A DNA stretch of 18,990 bases from an uncultured Clostridia bacterium (GCA_947627335.1 CANQVQ010000022.1:1-18990); one strand, 5' to 3'. Shown: positions 7,504-15,013, counted from the stretch's first letter. Made by a program: numbers and translations. Notes: generated by a model from the sequence alone, not told the origin.

Positions 7504-9783
7504 TTACGCAGGCTTCTTGACCGTGCAGTACAGGATCGCACTGGCAGCTTCGAAGTACGCGGAGGTCTGGAAGTGCTCGATCTTGGAGTTGTAGAGGTCG
7601 TAGTACACGTTGCCGTAAAGCGGAATATCCGGCTCGAGGTAGTTCCATCTTTCGATGTACGCTTTCCACCACTTGTTGTACTCTTCATCGTTGCCGGATT
7701 CGACGGAGTAAACCATCGCCATCGACATATAGTCCATGCCGAGTTTGCCGTCGGACTGCTCCACTGCTTCATCGTAGGTCAGACCACCGTGCTCGCCGTA
7801 CGGGAAGTCGACGTCGTACGGATCGTACAGCTTGTTGACCGAGTACGGGAAGTACGTCTCGTCGAGGCTCCAGTTGAACGAGTAGTCATACAGAGCCGAG
7901 GTCCAGCCGGTCGCGAGGTTGTACATACTGTAGACCGGGGTGCCCTTGTAGCCGAGTTCCGGCTTACGGCTGAGCTGACCCTGGAGAGCGTTGAAGTCGC
8001 CGGTCGAGCTGCGGACGACCAAGCCGATCTGCTTGGGAGCGTCGCCGCTGACGAGCAGCGTAGCGAGCATATCGGTAACGTTGTTGTCTTCGGTACCGAA
8101 CCAGTTGAGGACCAGCGGCATATAGTAGTCGTCGCCGACCTTCACGGTCTTGTAGGTGATACCGTCGTCGTTGGAGACGGACGCGAACGCGATGTTCGCT
8201 TCGGACGCTTCGTCGCCTTCCAGCTTCTTATAGCGGACGCTGTCGACGCCTTCGGCGCCTTCGACATACGCTTCGCCCTTGGAGTTGTAGACCCAGCCGC
8301 CCTCCTCGAGGACCTTCTTGGCGTTCGCGATCGAATAGTCATACGGCTCGATCTGGAGATCCTTCTCGACCGCCTTGTACTGGGGCATGATCACCGCGTA
8401 CGGACCGTAAACGACCGCACCGTAGCCGCCCGTGAACGTCGAGGCAAATTCGTCTTTGTTGATGATGTAGGAGACCGCCTGGCGGACTTCCGTGAACATC
8501 GCCGGGGAGAAGTCGCAGTCGAACTGGATCTTACCGTAGCCGGCGCGGTCATAGTGGACTTCACTGAAGCCGTCGGTCTTGGAAAGGTCGATCGCGGCAT
8601 TAACGACGTCGCCGCCGGTCAGACCCGAAAGAACATCGACCTGACCGTTCTTGATGGCGTCCATCTGGGTTTGCTGGACGACCTTCGTGTAAACGATGGT
8701 GCCGATCGAGGGCTTCTGACCCTCCCAGTTACCGGCAAAGTTCTTGTTGACCTTCAGGGTAGCTTCCTTCGTGGAGGAATCCCAGTTGGAAACCACATAC
8801 GGGCCGGAGTACGCATACTTGGACGTATCCCAACGCATCTCGGTGAGGTGATCGGCCTTCACCCACTTCGGGGCTTCCGCGGTCGAACCGTCAGCCTTGG
8901 CATACCAAGCGTCGGTCAGGTACGCACCGTTGCCGTCGTCCTTCACTTCGACGCCTTCGCCGAGGATCAGGTCGAGCGGATACGGGGAAACGGCGCCGTA
9001 GGTTTCGACGTAGTAGTACGGATAGAAGTCAGGCGCAGCGATGGTCATAGAGAATTCGTAATCGCCGAGCAGGCGAACACCGGCGAACTCCTTCTGCGTG
9101 CCTTCGGGAGAGTAGCCTTCCTCTTCGCCGGCATAGGAAGCAAATGCGCCGAAGCCAACGAACGTCTGACCAACAAGACCCGGATGCTCGGTAGCTCTGA
9201 CGACCGGGGAAGAGAACGCGAGGATGTAGGCGAGGTAGTTGACCGCCTTGACCTCGGTGCCGTCGCTGAACTTCAGACCCTCATTGAGCTTGATGGTGAC
9301 GACGAGGTTGCCGGCATCATCTTCCTCTTCGCTGTGCTCCGCAACGACGGTGTCGTTCCACTGGTATGTACCGGTGTGATCCAACTCCATCGTGCTGTAG
9401 CCGACAGTCAGGTTGTTGATGTCGAGGTCGGACGCGCCGGGGTTAGACCCGTCGTAGCCCGGGAACCGGAAGTCGCCGGACAGGTCGGTCGTGCTGCCGA
9501 GGATGACCTTGTTCCAATCCTCGTCGAGAACGGTCGCGTCCTGCTCGGGCATATAGTAGTCTTTTTCGACCGTTTCGGTGCCACTGGTTTCATCGCCGGA
9601 CGTAGCTTCGGACGCATCGCCCGAATCGTCGCCGGACGATTCCTCCGTCGCTGCGCTGCTGGCAGTGCTGCTATCGGTGCTGCCGGTGCCGCTATTGGTA
9701 CCTTCGCCGTCGCCGCAGGCCGCGAGGACGCACGGGACAACCATCAGCAAAACAAGCAGAAGCGCAAGAACTTTTGTTTTCAT
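7504..9783 (-). CDS. oppA: Extracytoplasmic oligopeptide-binding lipoprotein, family 5
   Basis: This 759-residue protein is the solute-binding subunit of the transporter, held at the outer face of the membrane by a lipid. A signal peptide ends in lipobox LAAC with C23 as lipidated residue. Residues about 24-73 are a Ser/Thr/Asp/Glu-rich flexible linker. The rest matches family 5 binding proteins, for example GLKFSDGTEVKAVNYLAYI near the start of the fold and an NWDSSTKEATLKVNKNF-type segment in the middle. It is larger than most OppA/DppA proteins (roughly 540-600 residues). The ATG at 9783 follows GGAGG at 11 bases. The reading frame is open further upstream, but the signal peptide fixes the start. 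It is the first gene of the operon, and the peptide preference cannot be read from sequence. Confidence 0.93.
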   Translation of the reverse strand: MKTKVLALLLVLLMVVPCVLAACGDGEGTNSGTGSTDSSTASSAATEESSGDDSGDASEATSGDETSGTETVEKDYYMPEQDATVLDEDWNKVILGSTTDLSGDFRFPGYDGSNPGASDLDINNLTVGYSTMELDHTGTYQWNDTVVAEHSEEEDDAGNLVVTIKLNEGLKFSDGTEVKAVNYLAYILAFSSPVVRATEHPGLVGQTFVGFGAFASYAGEEEGYSPEGTQKEFAGVRLLGDYEFSMTIAAPDFYPYYYVETYGAVSPYPLDLILGEGVEVKDDGNGAYLTDAWYAKADGSTAEAPKWVKADHLTEMRWDTSKYAYSGPYVVSNWDSSTKEATLKVNKNFAGNWEGQKPSIGTIVYTKVVQQTQMDAIKNGQVDVLSGLTGGDVVNAAIDLSKTDGFSEVHYDRAGYGKIQFDCDFSPAMFTEVRQAVSYIINKDEFASTFTGGYGAVVYGPYAVIMPQYKAVEKDLQIEPYDYSIANAKKVLEEGGWVYNSKGEAYVEGAEGVDSVRYKKLEGDEASEANIAFASVSNDDGITYKTVKVGDDYYMPLVLNWFGTEDNNVTDMLATLLVSGDAPKQIGLVVRSSTGDFNALQGQLSRKPELGYKGTPVYSMYNLATGWTSALYDYSFNWSLDETYFPYSVNKLYDPYDVDFPYGEHGGLTYDEAVEQSDGKLGMDYMSMAMVYSVESGNDEEYNKWWKAYIERWNYLEPDIPLYGNVYYDLYNSKIEHFQTSAYFEAASAILYCTVKKPA

Positions 9784-9990
9784 GCTGTAAATAACCTCCA
9801 TTTTTGAATTTGGATATACGCTTCGTTTCGCTCCCCTTTTCGCACGCCGCCGCGACGCGCCCACGCGGCTGTTCTCCCGCCCCGGCTTTTTCGGACGGGA
9901 CGCCCGAAAGCATCCGCGAGGAAGCGCCGTACCGCCGGGGATCCCCGATCCGCCCGGCAAACGGCATGGAAAAAGAAAGTTCACGCTATC
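9784..9990 (-). other. Long GC-rich leader of the opp operon
   Basis: From the predicted start site near 9984 to the oppA-like ATG is an untranslated leader of about 200 bases. It holds GC-rich inverted repeats, including the 12-base palindrome CGGGGATCCCCG and an 8-pair stem around a GAAAAAGCCGG loop. I do not recognise a riboswitch class and see no clean terminator in it. The ribosome binding site GGAGG lies at its end, in an A/T-rich and probably unstructured stretch. Confidence 0.4.
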
Positions 9991-10019
9991 AATATACCAT
10001 ATTCCCGCTGCAAAGTCAA
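9991..10019 (-). promoter_or_regulatory. Sigma-A promoter of the opp operon
   Basis: On the minus strand TTGACT (10019-10014) and TATATT (9996-9991) are separated by exactly 17 bases, each one mismatch from consensus. It is the only strong promoter found between upp and oppA. Confidence 0.8.
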
Positions 10020-10040
10020 GAGGAAAAAGCAAATTTTCTC

Positions 10041-10080
10041 AAAAAATCTGCAATTTTCACGCCTTCCCCTTGCAAAGGCG
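10041..10080 (-). terminator. Possible terminator after upp
   Basis: A 6-base stem (10060-10065 with 10075-10080, 9-base loop) lies 13 bases after the upp stop codon. On the minus strand a run of six T follows after about 13 bases, with another A/T-rich stretch behind it. The distance from stem to T-run makes this a weak candidate, but it separates upp from the opp promoter. Confidence 0.4.
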
Positions 10081-10093
10081 GGCAAAAGACGGG

Positions 10094-10723
10094 TCAAATG
10101 GTGCCGAAAATGCGGTCCCCGGCGTCGCCCAGACCGGGCAGGATGTACGCGTGCTCGTTGAGCTTTTCGTCCAGTGCGGCGAGGTAGATCGGCACGTCCG
10201 GGTGGTCCGACTGCACCTTCGCGACGCCCTCCGGCGCACCGACGAGGCACATCAGCCGAATGTCCGTCACGCCCCGCTCCTTGAGCTTGCAGAGCGCGTC
10301 CGACGCGCTCCCGCCGGTCGCGAGCATCGGGTCGACGAGGATGACCGTCCGCTCCGCCACGTCCGGCGGCAGTTTGCAGTAGTATTCGACCGGCAGATGC
10401 GTCTCCGGGTCGCGGTACAGACCGATATGCCCGACGCGGGCGACCGGGACGAGCGAGAGCAGCCCGTCCACCATGCCGATGCCCGCCCGCAGGATCGGGA
10501 CGATCGCGAGCTTCTTGCCGGAGATCTTCTTCGCGGTCATCGGGCAGAGCGGGGTCTCGATCCGCACGTCCTCGAGCGGGAGGTCACGCGTGATCTCGTA
10601 GCCCATGAGCATCGCGATCTCGCGCAGCAGTTCGCGAAAGTCCTTCGAGCCGGTCTTGCGGCTGCGCATGATGGTGAGTTTATGTTGGATAAGCGGGTGG
10701 TCGATGATATGCAGTTCCGCCAT
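10094..10723 (-). CDS. upp: Uracil phosphoribosyltransferase
   Basis: This 209-residue cytoplasmic salvage enzyme makes UMP and pyrophosphate from uracil and PRPP. The PRPP-binding loop VILVDPMLATGGS is at 127-139 and the C-terminal uracil-site segment GLGDAGDR at 197-204; length is exactly that of the family. The ATG at 10723 follows AGGAA at about 9 bases. It starts 15 bases after the stop of the uracil permease gene, so the two form one transcription unit, and the imported uracil is trapped as UMP by this enzyme. Confidence 0.97.
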   Translation of the reverse strand: MAELHIIDHPLIQHKLTIMRSRKTGSKDFRELLREIAMLMGYEITRDLPLEDVRIETPLCPMTAKKISGKKLAIVPILRAGIGMVDGLLSLVPVARVGHIGLYRDPETHLPVEYYCKLPPDVAERTVILVDPMLATGGSASDALCKLKERGVTDIRLMCLVGAPEGVAKVQSDHPDVPIYLAALDEKLNEHAYILPGLGDAGDRIFGTI

Positions 10724-10738
10724 GATCTGTTTCCTTTC

Positions 10739-12184
10739 TCAGTCGTCCTTGCGGTTTTTGCGGGTAAGCAGGAGGTTGGTCAGGATCCCGAGGATCAGTG
10801 CGCAGGCGATGGACGTGATGGTCACCTTGCCGAAGCTGACGGTCAGACCGCCGATGCCGGCGATGAAGATGACCGACGCCGTGAACAGATTCTCGTTCCG
10901 TTCGAGGTCCACCTTCTGGAGCATTTTCAGACCGGAAACGGCGATGAAGCCGTAGAGCGCCATGCACACGCCCCCCATCACGCAGGACGGGATGGAATTG
11001 ACGAACGCCACGAACGGATTGACGAACGAGATCAGGATCGCGCAGATGGCGGCGGCGACGATGGTCGCGACGGAAGCGTTGCGGGTGATCGCGACGCAGC
11101 CGACGGATTCGCCGTAGGTCGTGTTCGGGCATCCGCCGAAGAAGGCGCCCACCATGGAGCCGACGCCGTCGCCGAGCAGCGTACGGTGCAGACCCGGGTC
11201 CTCGAGCAGGTCGGTCTCGATGATGGAGGAGATGTTCTTATGGTCGGCGATGTGCTCCGCAAAGACCACGAGCGCGACCGGTATGTACGCGACGGCGATC
11301 GTGCCGACGTAGGAGGGGGTGAGGTCCTTGACGCCCTTGAAGGCGGTCACGAAGGTCATGGACGGGACGGAGACGAAGGTCTCGAGCGTCACTTTCCCGT
11401 CGGTCAGCAGATTCTGGAACGGGGTGAAATCGATGACCTTGAGTTCGGCGATGTCCGCGGCGTTGCCGATGACCGTAAAGACGCAGGCGACGGCGTACCC
11501 GGCGAGGATGCCGATGATGAACGGGATAAGCCGCGCCATCTTCTTGCCGAAGGTCGAGCAGAGCATGGTCACCGCGAGCGTCACCAGTCCGCAGATCAAT
11601 GCGACGTACGGAGACGCGATCGAGAAGGTTTGCGTCGTGACGCCCTGCGAGACGCCGTCGACGATGGTTTCCACCGTCTGCACGCCCTTCAGTCCGCCGG
11701 CAGTCAGATCCCCGACGGCGTTCCCGGCGAGCGACAGCCCGATGATCGCGACCGTCGGTCCGATGACGACGGCAGGCATCAGTTTATTGACCCAACCGGC
11801 GCCGACCAGCTTGACGACCAGGGCGATCACCACATACACCAGCCCCGCGAACACGGCGCCGAGGATCAGGCCGACGTAGCCGACCTGCACCGTTATCTCA
11901 CCCGCGAACGCGGCAGCCATGGACCCGAGGAACGCGAACGACGAACCGAGGAACACCGGGCTTTTCGCCTTCGTGAACAGCACGTACACCAGCGTGCCCA
12001 GACCGGCGCCGAGCAGCGCCGCCGCCGTGCTCATTGCGTTCTCGCCGACCAGCTTGTCCGAGCTGCCGTTGGTGATGACCGGAACGACCAGCGTCGCCGC
12101 CATGATCGCGAGCAGCTGCTGGATCGCAAAGACGATCAACTGCCCGAACTTGGGTTTGTCCTTGACTCCGTAGATAAGTTTCAT
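10739..12184 (-). CDS. uraA: Uracil permease (NCS2/UraA family)
   Basis: This 481-residue membrane protein is a uracil:proton symporter with the family's 14 helices. FAEHIADH around E310 and CPNTTYGES around E359 match the two conserved glutamates of E. coli UraA (E241 and E290), with the same 49-residue spacing. It is longer than the E. coli protein (429), mainly through a segment around 158-190 and another around 240-292. The ATG at 12184 follows GAGAGG at about 10 bases; the open frame continues upstream to the promoter but adds nothing that resembles the family. It leads the uraA-upp unit. Confidence 0.95.
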   Translation of the reverse strand: MKLIYGVKDKPKFGQLIVFAIQQLLAIMAATLVVPVITNGSSDKLVGENAMSTAAALLGAGLGTLVYVLFTKAKSPVFLGSSFAFLGSMAAAFAGEITVQVGYVGLILGAVFAGLVYVVIALVVKLVGAGWVNKLMPAVVIGPTVAIIGLSLAGNAVGDLTAGGLKGVQTVETIVDGVSQGVTTQTFSIASPYVALICGLVTLAVTMLCSTFGKKMARLIPFIIGILAGYAVACVFTVIGNAADIAELKVIDFTPFQNLLTDGKVTLETFVSVPSMTFVTAFKGVKDLTPSYVGTIAVAYIPVALVVFAEHIADHKNISSIIETDLLEDPGLHRTLLGDGVGSMVGAFFGGCPNTTYGESVGCVAITRNASVATIVAAAICAILISFVNPFVAFVNSIPSCVMGGVCMALYGFIAVSGLKMLQKVDLERNENLFTASVIFIAGIGGLTVSFGKVTITSIACALILGILTNLLLTRKNRKDD

Positions 12185-12307
12185 GCCGCACGGTCCTCTC
12201 ATTCCGTTTTGGCGGACGCACCCCCACGCGGGGGACGCGAAGGGCGCAAGTCCCGCCGCGCCCGCAGATCGGGACGGCGGAATCGACGCCTTTCCGCATT
12301 TTTTTAC

Positions 12308-12336
12308 AGTATAGCATATCCACCCCGGCTTGTCAA
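12308..12336 (-). promoter_or_regulatory. Sigma-A promoter of uraA-upp
   Basis: On the minus strand consensus TTGACA (12336-12331) and TATACT (12313-12308) are 17 bases apart, with TG one base before the -10 (extended -10). The -35 box sits in the palindrome GCTTGACAAGC, a possible operator. The predicted start falls in a run of seven A. The leader is about 117 bases with GC-rich hairpins. I found no sequence resembling a PyrR-binding loop. Confidence 0.85.
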
Positions 12337-12347
12337 GCGTTTTTTGG

Positions 12348-13379
12348 TCAGGATACCGATTTTTCGAGTTCTGAGAGCATATTTTCGATGCGAATGCCAT
12401 ATCCCCGCGTCGGATCGCTGACCAGGACGTGCGTGACCGCGCCGACCAGCCGCCCGTCCTGCAGGATCGGACTGCCGGACATCCCCTGCACGATGCCGCC
12501 GGTCAGCGTGAGCAGCCGTTCGTCCGTCACGCACACGAGGAAGTTTTTGGTCCGTCCCGCGTCGGTATAGACCTCCTCGATCTTCACCGCGTACTCGCGC
12601 ACCTGCCCGTCCGCCGCCGTGCGGACGGTCGCGTCGCCGGTATGCAGTGCGCCCGCCGGTGCGACCTCGACCGGGTCCGCCAGCCCTTCCGGCAGGACGT
12701 CATACGACCCGAACACGCCGACGTCCGTATTGCTGTCCAGTTTCCCGAGGTCCCGCGTGCCGAAGCTGCCCTTCAGCTCGCCCGGCAGGTTCTTGCGTCC
12801 CCGCACGACGCCCTCGACGCGCACGTCGGTCACGGTCCCCCGTCCGAACGGCATGAGCAGCCCGGTCGCGGAATCGTTGATCCCGTGTCCCAGTCCGCCG
12901 AAGCGCTTGGTTTTCGCGTCGATGAACGTGATGGTCCCGATGCCCGCCGTGCTGTCGCGCACCCAGACGCCGATGCGGTACTCGTTGCTCCCCTTATCGA
13001 CGACCGGGGTGACCGATGTGGTCTGCGTTTGGTTTTCCCTGCGGTATTCCAACTCGATTTTTTGTCCGCCGCTGCTCTTGACCAGTTCCAGAAGCTGCTC
13101 GAGCGTTTCGACCTCCGTGCCGCCCGCGGACGTGACGACGTCGCCCGCCGCAAGACCCGCGTCCCGCGCCGGGGAGCATAGCCCGCCCGCCGTTTCAACG
13201 TCGCAAACGCCGATGATGATCGCGCCCTTCGCGTAGAATTTTACGCCGAACGCCATGCCGCCCGGAATGACCTCCCGCACGCCGCCGTCCGCCGCCGTCG
13301 CCGGTGCGCCGAGGAGTGCGCAAAACAGCAGACACGCGCTCAAAAAACCGAGGATCGGTCTGAAAACGGTTCTGTTCAT
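12348..13379 (-). CDS. spoIVB: SpoIVB sporulation serine peptidase (S55)
   Basis: This 343-residue protein resembles SpoIVB, which is made in the forespore, is secreted into the space between the two membranes, and cleaves SpoIVFA to trigger sigma-K processing in the mother cell. It has an N-terminal signal or anchor helix (about 7-30), the family hallmark VIPGGMAFGVKFYAKG (37-52), a PDZ domain (about 58-128) and the peptidase domain. GLGHGI gives H165, CVTDERLL gives D286 and GMSGSP gives S301. The D-to-S spacing of 15 equals that of the B. subtilis triad (H236, D363, S378). It is somewhat shorter than the B. subtilis protein (about 425 residues). The ATG at 13379 follows AAAGG at about 9 bases. 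No convincing sigma-G promoter was found. The uraA promoter begins just beyond its stop codon. Confidence 0.95.
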   Translation of the reverse strand: MNRTVFRPILGFLSACLLFCALLGAPATAADGGVREVIPGGMAFGVKFYAKGAIIIGVCDVETAGGLCSPARDAGLAAGDVVTSAGGTEVETLEQLLELVKSSGGQKIELEYRRENQTQTTSVTPVVDKGSNEYRIGVWVRDSTAGIGTITFIDAKTKRFGGLGHGINDSATGLLMPFGRGTVTDVRVEGVVRGRKNLPGELKGSFGTRDLGKLDSNTDVGVFGSYDVLPEGLADPVEVAPAGALHTGDATVRTAADGQVREYAVKIEEVYTDAGRTKNFLVCVTDERLLTLTGGIVQGMSGSPILQDGRLVGAVTHVLVSDPTRGYGIRIENMLSELEKSVS

Positions 13380-13554
13380 TGGATTTGACCTTTCCTTTCT
13401 GGTTTGTGCTTTTTTTGCTTGCCGCACGGTTAGTTTCGGCACACGCGGAACAAAATATAAGTGGAACATTTTTTCCGCCCGCCCTGCCTTGATCGGCAAA
13501 TTTTTCCGATATAAAACGGCATAGAAGGAACCGTTGGGGCGTTGCCCCGATCCG

Positions 13555-13608
13555 GGACTGCACAAAGCGCAGTCCTTTCAGGAGGGATTTTTGAAAAAGC
13601 CCCCTGAA
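13555..13608. repeat. Paired hairpins, dispersed-repeat-like
   Basis: Two adjoining hairpins are seen: a perfect 7-base stem (13555-13561 with 13569-13575), and an imperfect 9-pair stem with one bulged A (13576-13585 with 13600-13608) whose loop is TTTTT/AAAAA-rich. GGGGC-GTT-GCCCC just to the left adds a third. Such GGGGCAACGCCCC-type stems look like intergenic repeat units seen in several clostridial genomes, but I cannot check copy number here. Confidence 0.45.
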
Positions 13609-13640
13609 AACCCCCAAAAACTTTTCGGTTTGGGAGAAAT

Positions 13641-13670
13641 AAAAAAACGGCGGGATCGTCGCGACCCGCC
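13641..13670 (-). terminator. Intrinsic terminator upstream of spoIVB
   Basis: A 6-base GC stem (13649-13654 with 13665-13670), extended by an inner TCG/CGA pairing, is followed on the minus strand by a G and seven T (13647-13641). It is a good rho-independent terminator for transcripts arriving from the right and would insulate spoIVB from them. Confidence 0.75.
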
Positions 13671-13740
13671 ATAATTGGTTCTCGCCCATAACGCGAAGCG
13701 TTTACAATAAAATAATGTCCCGCAGGCGGACACGCAGCCG

Positions 13741-13771
13741 CACGCTCCGAACACATCGTGTTCGGAGCGTG
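13741..13771. repeat. Perfect 14-base inverted repeat
   Basis: CACGCTCCGAACAC (13741-13754) is repeated exactly in inverted orientation at 13758-13771 with a 3-base loop. No T-run follows on either strand, so a terminator role is unlikely. Confidence 0.7.
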
Positions 13772-13852
13772 ACTCAACTAGAGAAAACCAGCGAAGGCGG
13801 CGTCAGAATTGGCGCAAGCCGAACCATTTTTCGATGAAAGGGGGACTTCGCT

Positions 13853-13878
13853 ATCCAAAACGGCAAGCCGTTTTGGAT
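13853..13878. repeat. Perfect 11-base inverted repeat
   Basis: ATCCAAAACGG (13853-13863) is repeated in inverted orientation at 13868-13878, with loop CAAG. No T-run follows. A triplet of short arms (GCGAC, GTCGC, GCGAC at 13911-13930), which can pair in two alternative ways, lies 32 bases to the right. Confidence 0.65.
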
Positions 13879-13969
13879 GTGAGAACCACAGAGCAAGACA
13901 ACGCGAAGCAGCGACAAAGTCGCTTGCGACACTGCGATTGTGTTTGCCACCCGAAAAAGCGTAGCGAAT

Positions 13970-13993
13970 AAAAAAACGCACCCGAAGGTGCAC
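13970..13993 (-). terminator. Intrinsic terminator of the small-ORF transcript
   Basis: On the minus strand GCACC-TTCG-GGTGC (13991-13978), with a stable UUCG tetraloop and possible wobble extension, is followed by G and seven T (13976-13970). This is a textbook rho-independent terminator located 84 bases after the stop of the 23-codon ORF. Confidence 0.75.
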
Positions 13994-14076
13994 TTGCAGG
14001 GTATTTGCCGGGGAAACAAGTATATGGCATTTCGCCAAGGGCATTCCGCCCACCGTTTCAGATGCGACGCGGCTTC

Positions 14077-14148
14077 TTACCGCAACTTTCGGTCAGCCCA
14101 TTGGACACACCGCCCTTCCGAAATTTCAGAAAACGCTTCCATGTTCAT
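14077..14148 (-). CDS. Possible 23-residue peptide or sRNA-encoded small ORF
   Basis: An ATG at 14148 lies 6 bases after AGAGGTG, one of the better ribosome binding sites in the window, and opens a 23-codon frame ending in TAA at 14077. The product is a charged soluble peptide with one cysteine. I do not recognise it. A TATAAT hexamer lies about 65 bases upstream and a strong terminator 84 bases downstream, so the whole would be an RNA of about 235 bases. It could be a leader peptide, a dual-function small RNA, or the remnant of a longer gene. Confidence 0.4.
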   Translation of the reverse strand: MNMEAFSEISEGRCVQWADRKLR

Positions 14149-14212
14149 CGGACTCACCTCTTTCTTCCTTTTCTTGCTTACGTTTACTCGTCTCTTCCCT
14201 GTTTCCATCCTT

Positions 14213-14218
14213 ATTATA
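14213..14218 (-). promoter_or_regulatory. Candidate -10 box for the small-ORF transcript
   Basis: A perfect TATAAT occurs on the minus strand in an A/T-rich stretch. The -35 position at 17 bases (14241-14236, AAGATT) matches consensus poorly, so an alternative sigma factor or an activator may be needed, if it is a promoter at all. Confidence 0.35.
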
Positions 14219-14333
14219 ATATAGCGTCACGCGAAAATCTTGTTATATTTGTAAACAAACCGTAACAAAACCGTTAATTCGACGGGCTTCGACCGCCAAA
14301 ACACGCCAGGAATCGACAAACCGACGCCTTTTT

Positions 14334-14984
14334 TCACGCGCCCACCGCGTTTTTCGCGTCCGGCGACGCCTTCGCACGGCGGGAACGCCAGAGCAGCCAT
14401 ATCACGCCGTCCATAGCAAGCAGCGGGAGGAGGAACGGATACACTGCGATATACCCGATAATGCCGAACCGAACGACCTCCCACACGGCGTAGACCGCGA
14501 CGGCGAGCAGAACCGGCAGGTTCCAAACCAGCATCCCCTTCGCGAACCGGCACGCCGGGTGCGTCCCCTCCCGGAGCAGCCGCGCCAGCCAAAGCGCACC
14601 GTCGAGCGCGAACAGCGACAGGACGAACGCGCCGACGTACAGGAGCGCGTCCGTTTCCCCGTCCGGGGTCGTCAACAGGCAGTGGATCGCGGTCCCCGCC
14701 GCCGCGAGCAGAGCCGCCGCGTGAACGGCGAACAGGACCTTCGCGGTCTTGCGCCGCTTCGCCCAGAAGTCCCGCAAAACGTACACGACGCCCCACACGG
14801 CGTCCAGCAGGAACAGGAAATATCCGCCGACATCGGCGACGAGCAAAAACTGCGCATACGACGGAAAACTGCTGAAGGCGTTCCGACTCAGGTACGTCAA
14901 AAGCCCTCCGCACACCGCGATGGCGGTCAGCACGGCGACGTTCAGCGCAAGCAGGATCTTTGCGGAAGCGGACAGTTTCTTCAT
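14334..14984 (-). CDS. Six-helix membrane protein with threefold internal repeat
   Basis: This 216-residue integral membrane protein has six predicted helices (about 8-31, 46-70, 81-104, 112-136, 150-175, 177-198) and a short basic C-terminal tail. I do not recognise the family. The helices form three similar pairs. Each first helix begins with an AK motif (A8-K9, A81-K82, A148-K149) followed by hydrophobic residues and N or H. Each second helix carries LD followed by a tryptophan (D61..W64, D128..W132, D192..W196) before a basic loop. The repeat length is about 67 residues. The ATG at 14984 follows GGGGAGG at about 7 bases. It has its own extended -10 promoter and stands alone, with no obvious terminator behind it. 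A sensor, carrier or scaffold role is possible but not supported by sequence. Confidence 0.82.
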   Translation of the reverse strand: MKKLSASAKILLALNVAVLTAIAVCGGLLTYLSRNAFSSFPSYAQFLLVADVGGYFLFLLDAVWGVVYVLRDFWAKRRKTAKVLFAVHAAALLAAAGTAIHCLLTTPDGETDALLYVGAFVLSLFALDGALWLARLLREGTHPACRFAKGMLVWNLPVLLAVAVYAVWEVVRFGIIGYIAVYPFLLPLLAMDGVIWLLWRSRRAKASPDAKNAVGA

Positions 14985-15013
14985 GAGGGTCCTCCCCGTT
15001 TTTGTCTGCTTTC

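Larger units (their letters stand above)
13380..14076. other. Gene-poor region rich in hairpins and terminators
   Basis: About 700 bases between spoIVB and a small ORF contain no convincing gene. Several frames are open, for example 13430-13777 and 13778-14053 on the minus strand. However, they lack ribosome binding sites, overlap each other and encode low-complexity sequence with no family resemblance. The stretch is instead filled with perfect or near-perfect inverted repeats (13541-13547/13549-13553 area, 13555-13575, 13576-13608, 13741-13771, 13853-13878) and two minus-strand terminators. It resembles a composite of dispersed intergenic repeat elements. Confidence 0.5.

Noticed and set aside
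7450..9807. 785-codon plus-strand frame opposite oppA
   Set aside because: Mirror of a real binding-protein gene; starts without a ribosome binding site and has no signal or domain.
10070..12421. 783-codon plus-strand frame opposite upp and uraA
   Set aside because: Spans two certain minus-strand genes and their gap; the product is an Arg/Asp/His-rich shadow.
13430..14053. Minus-strand frames of 81-115 codons in the hairpin-rich region
   Set aside because: They overlap one another in different frames, cross perfect hairpins and terminators, and have no ribosome binding sites. They look like chance frames in repeat-type DNA.
14077..14206. RNase P, SRP or 6S RNA in the small transcription unit
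   Set aside because: A GAGGTGAGTCC string recalls part of RNase P RNA, but the length and the other conserved elements are absent. The SRP tetraloop motif and a 6S-like long duplex are also missing.
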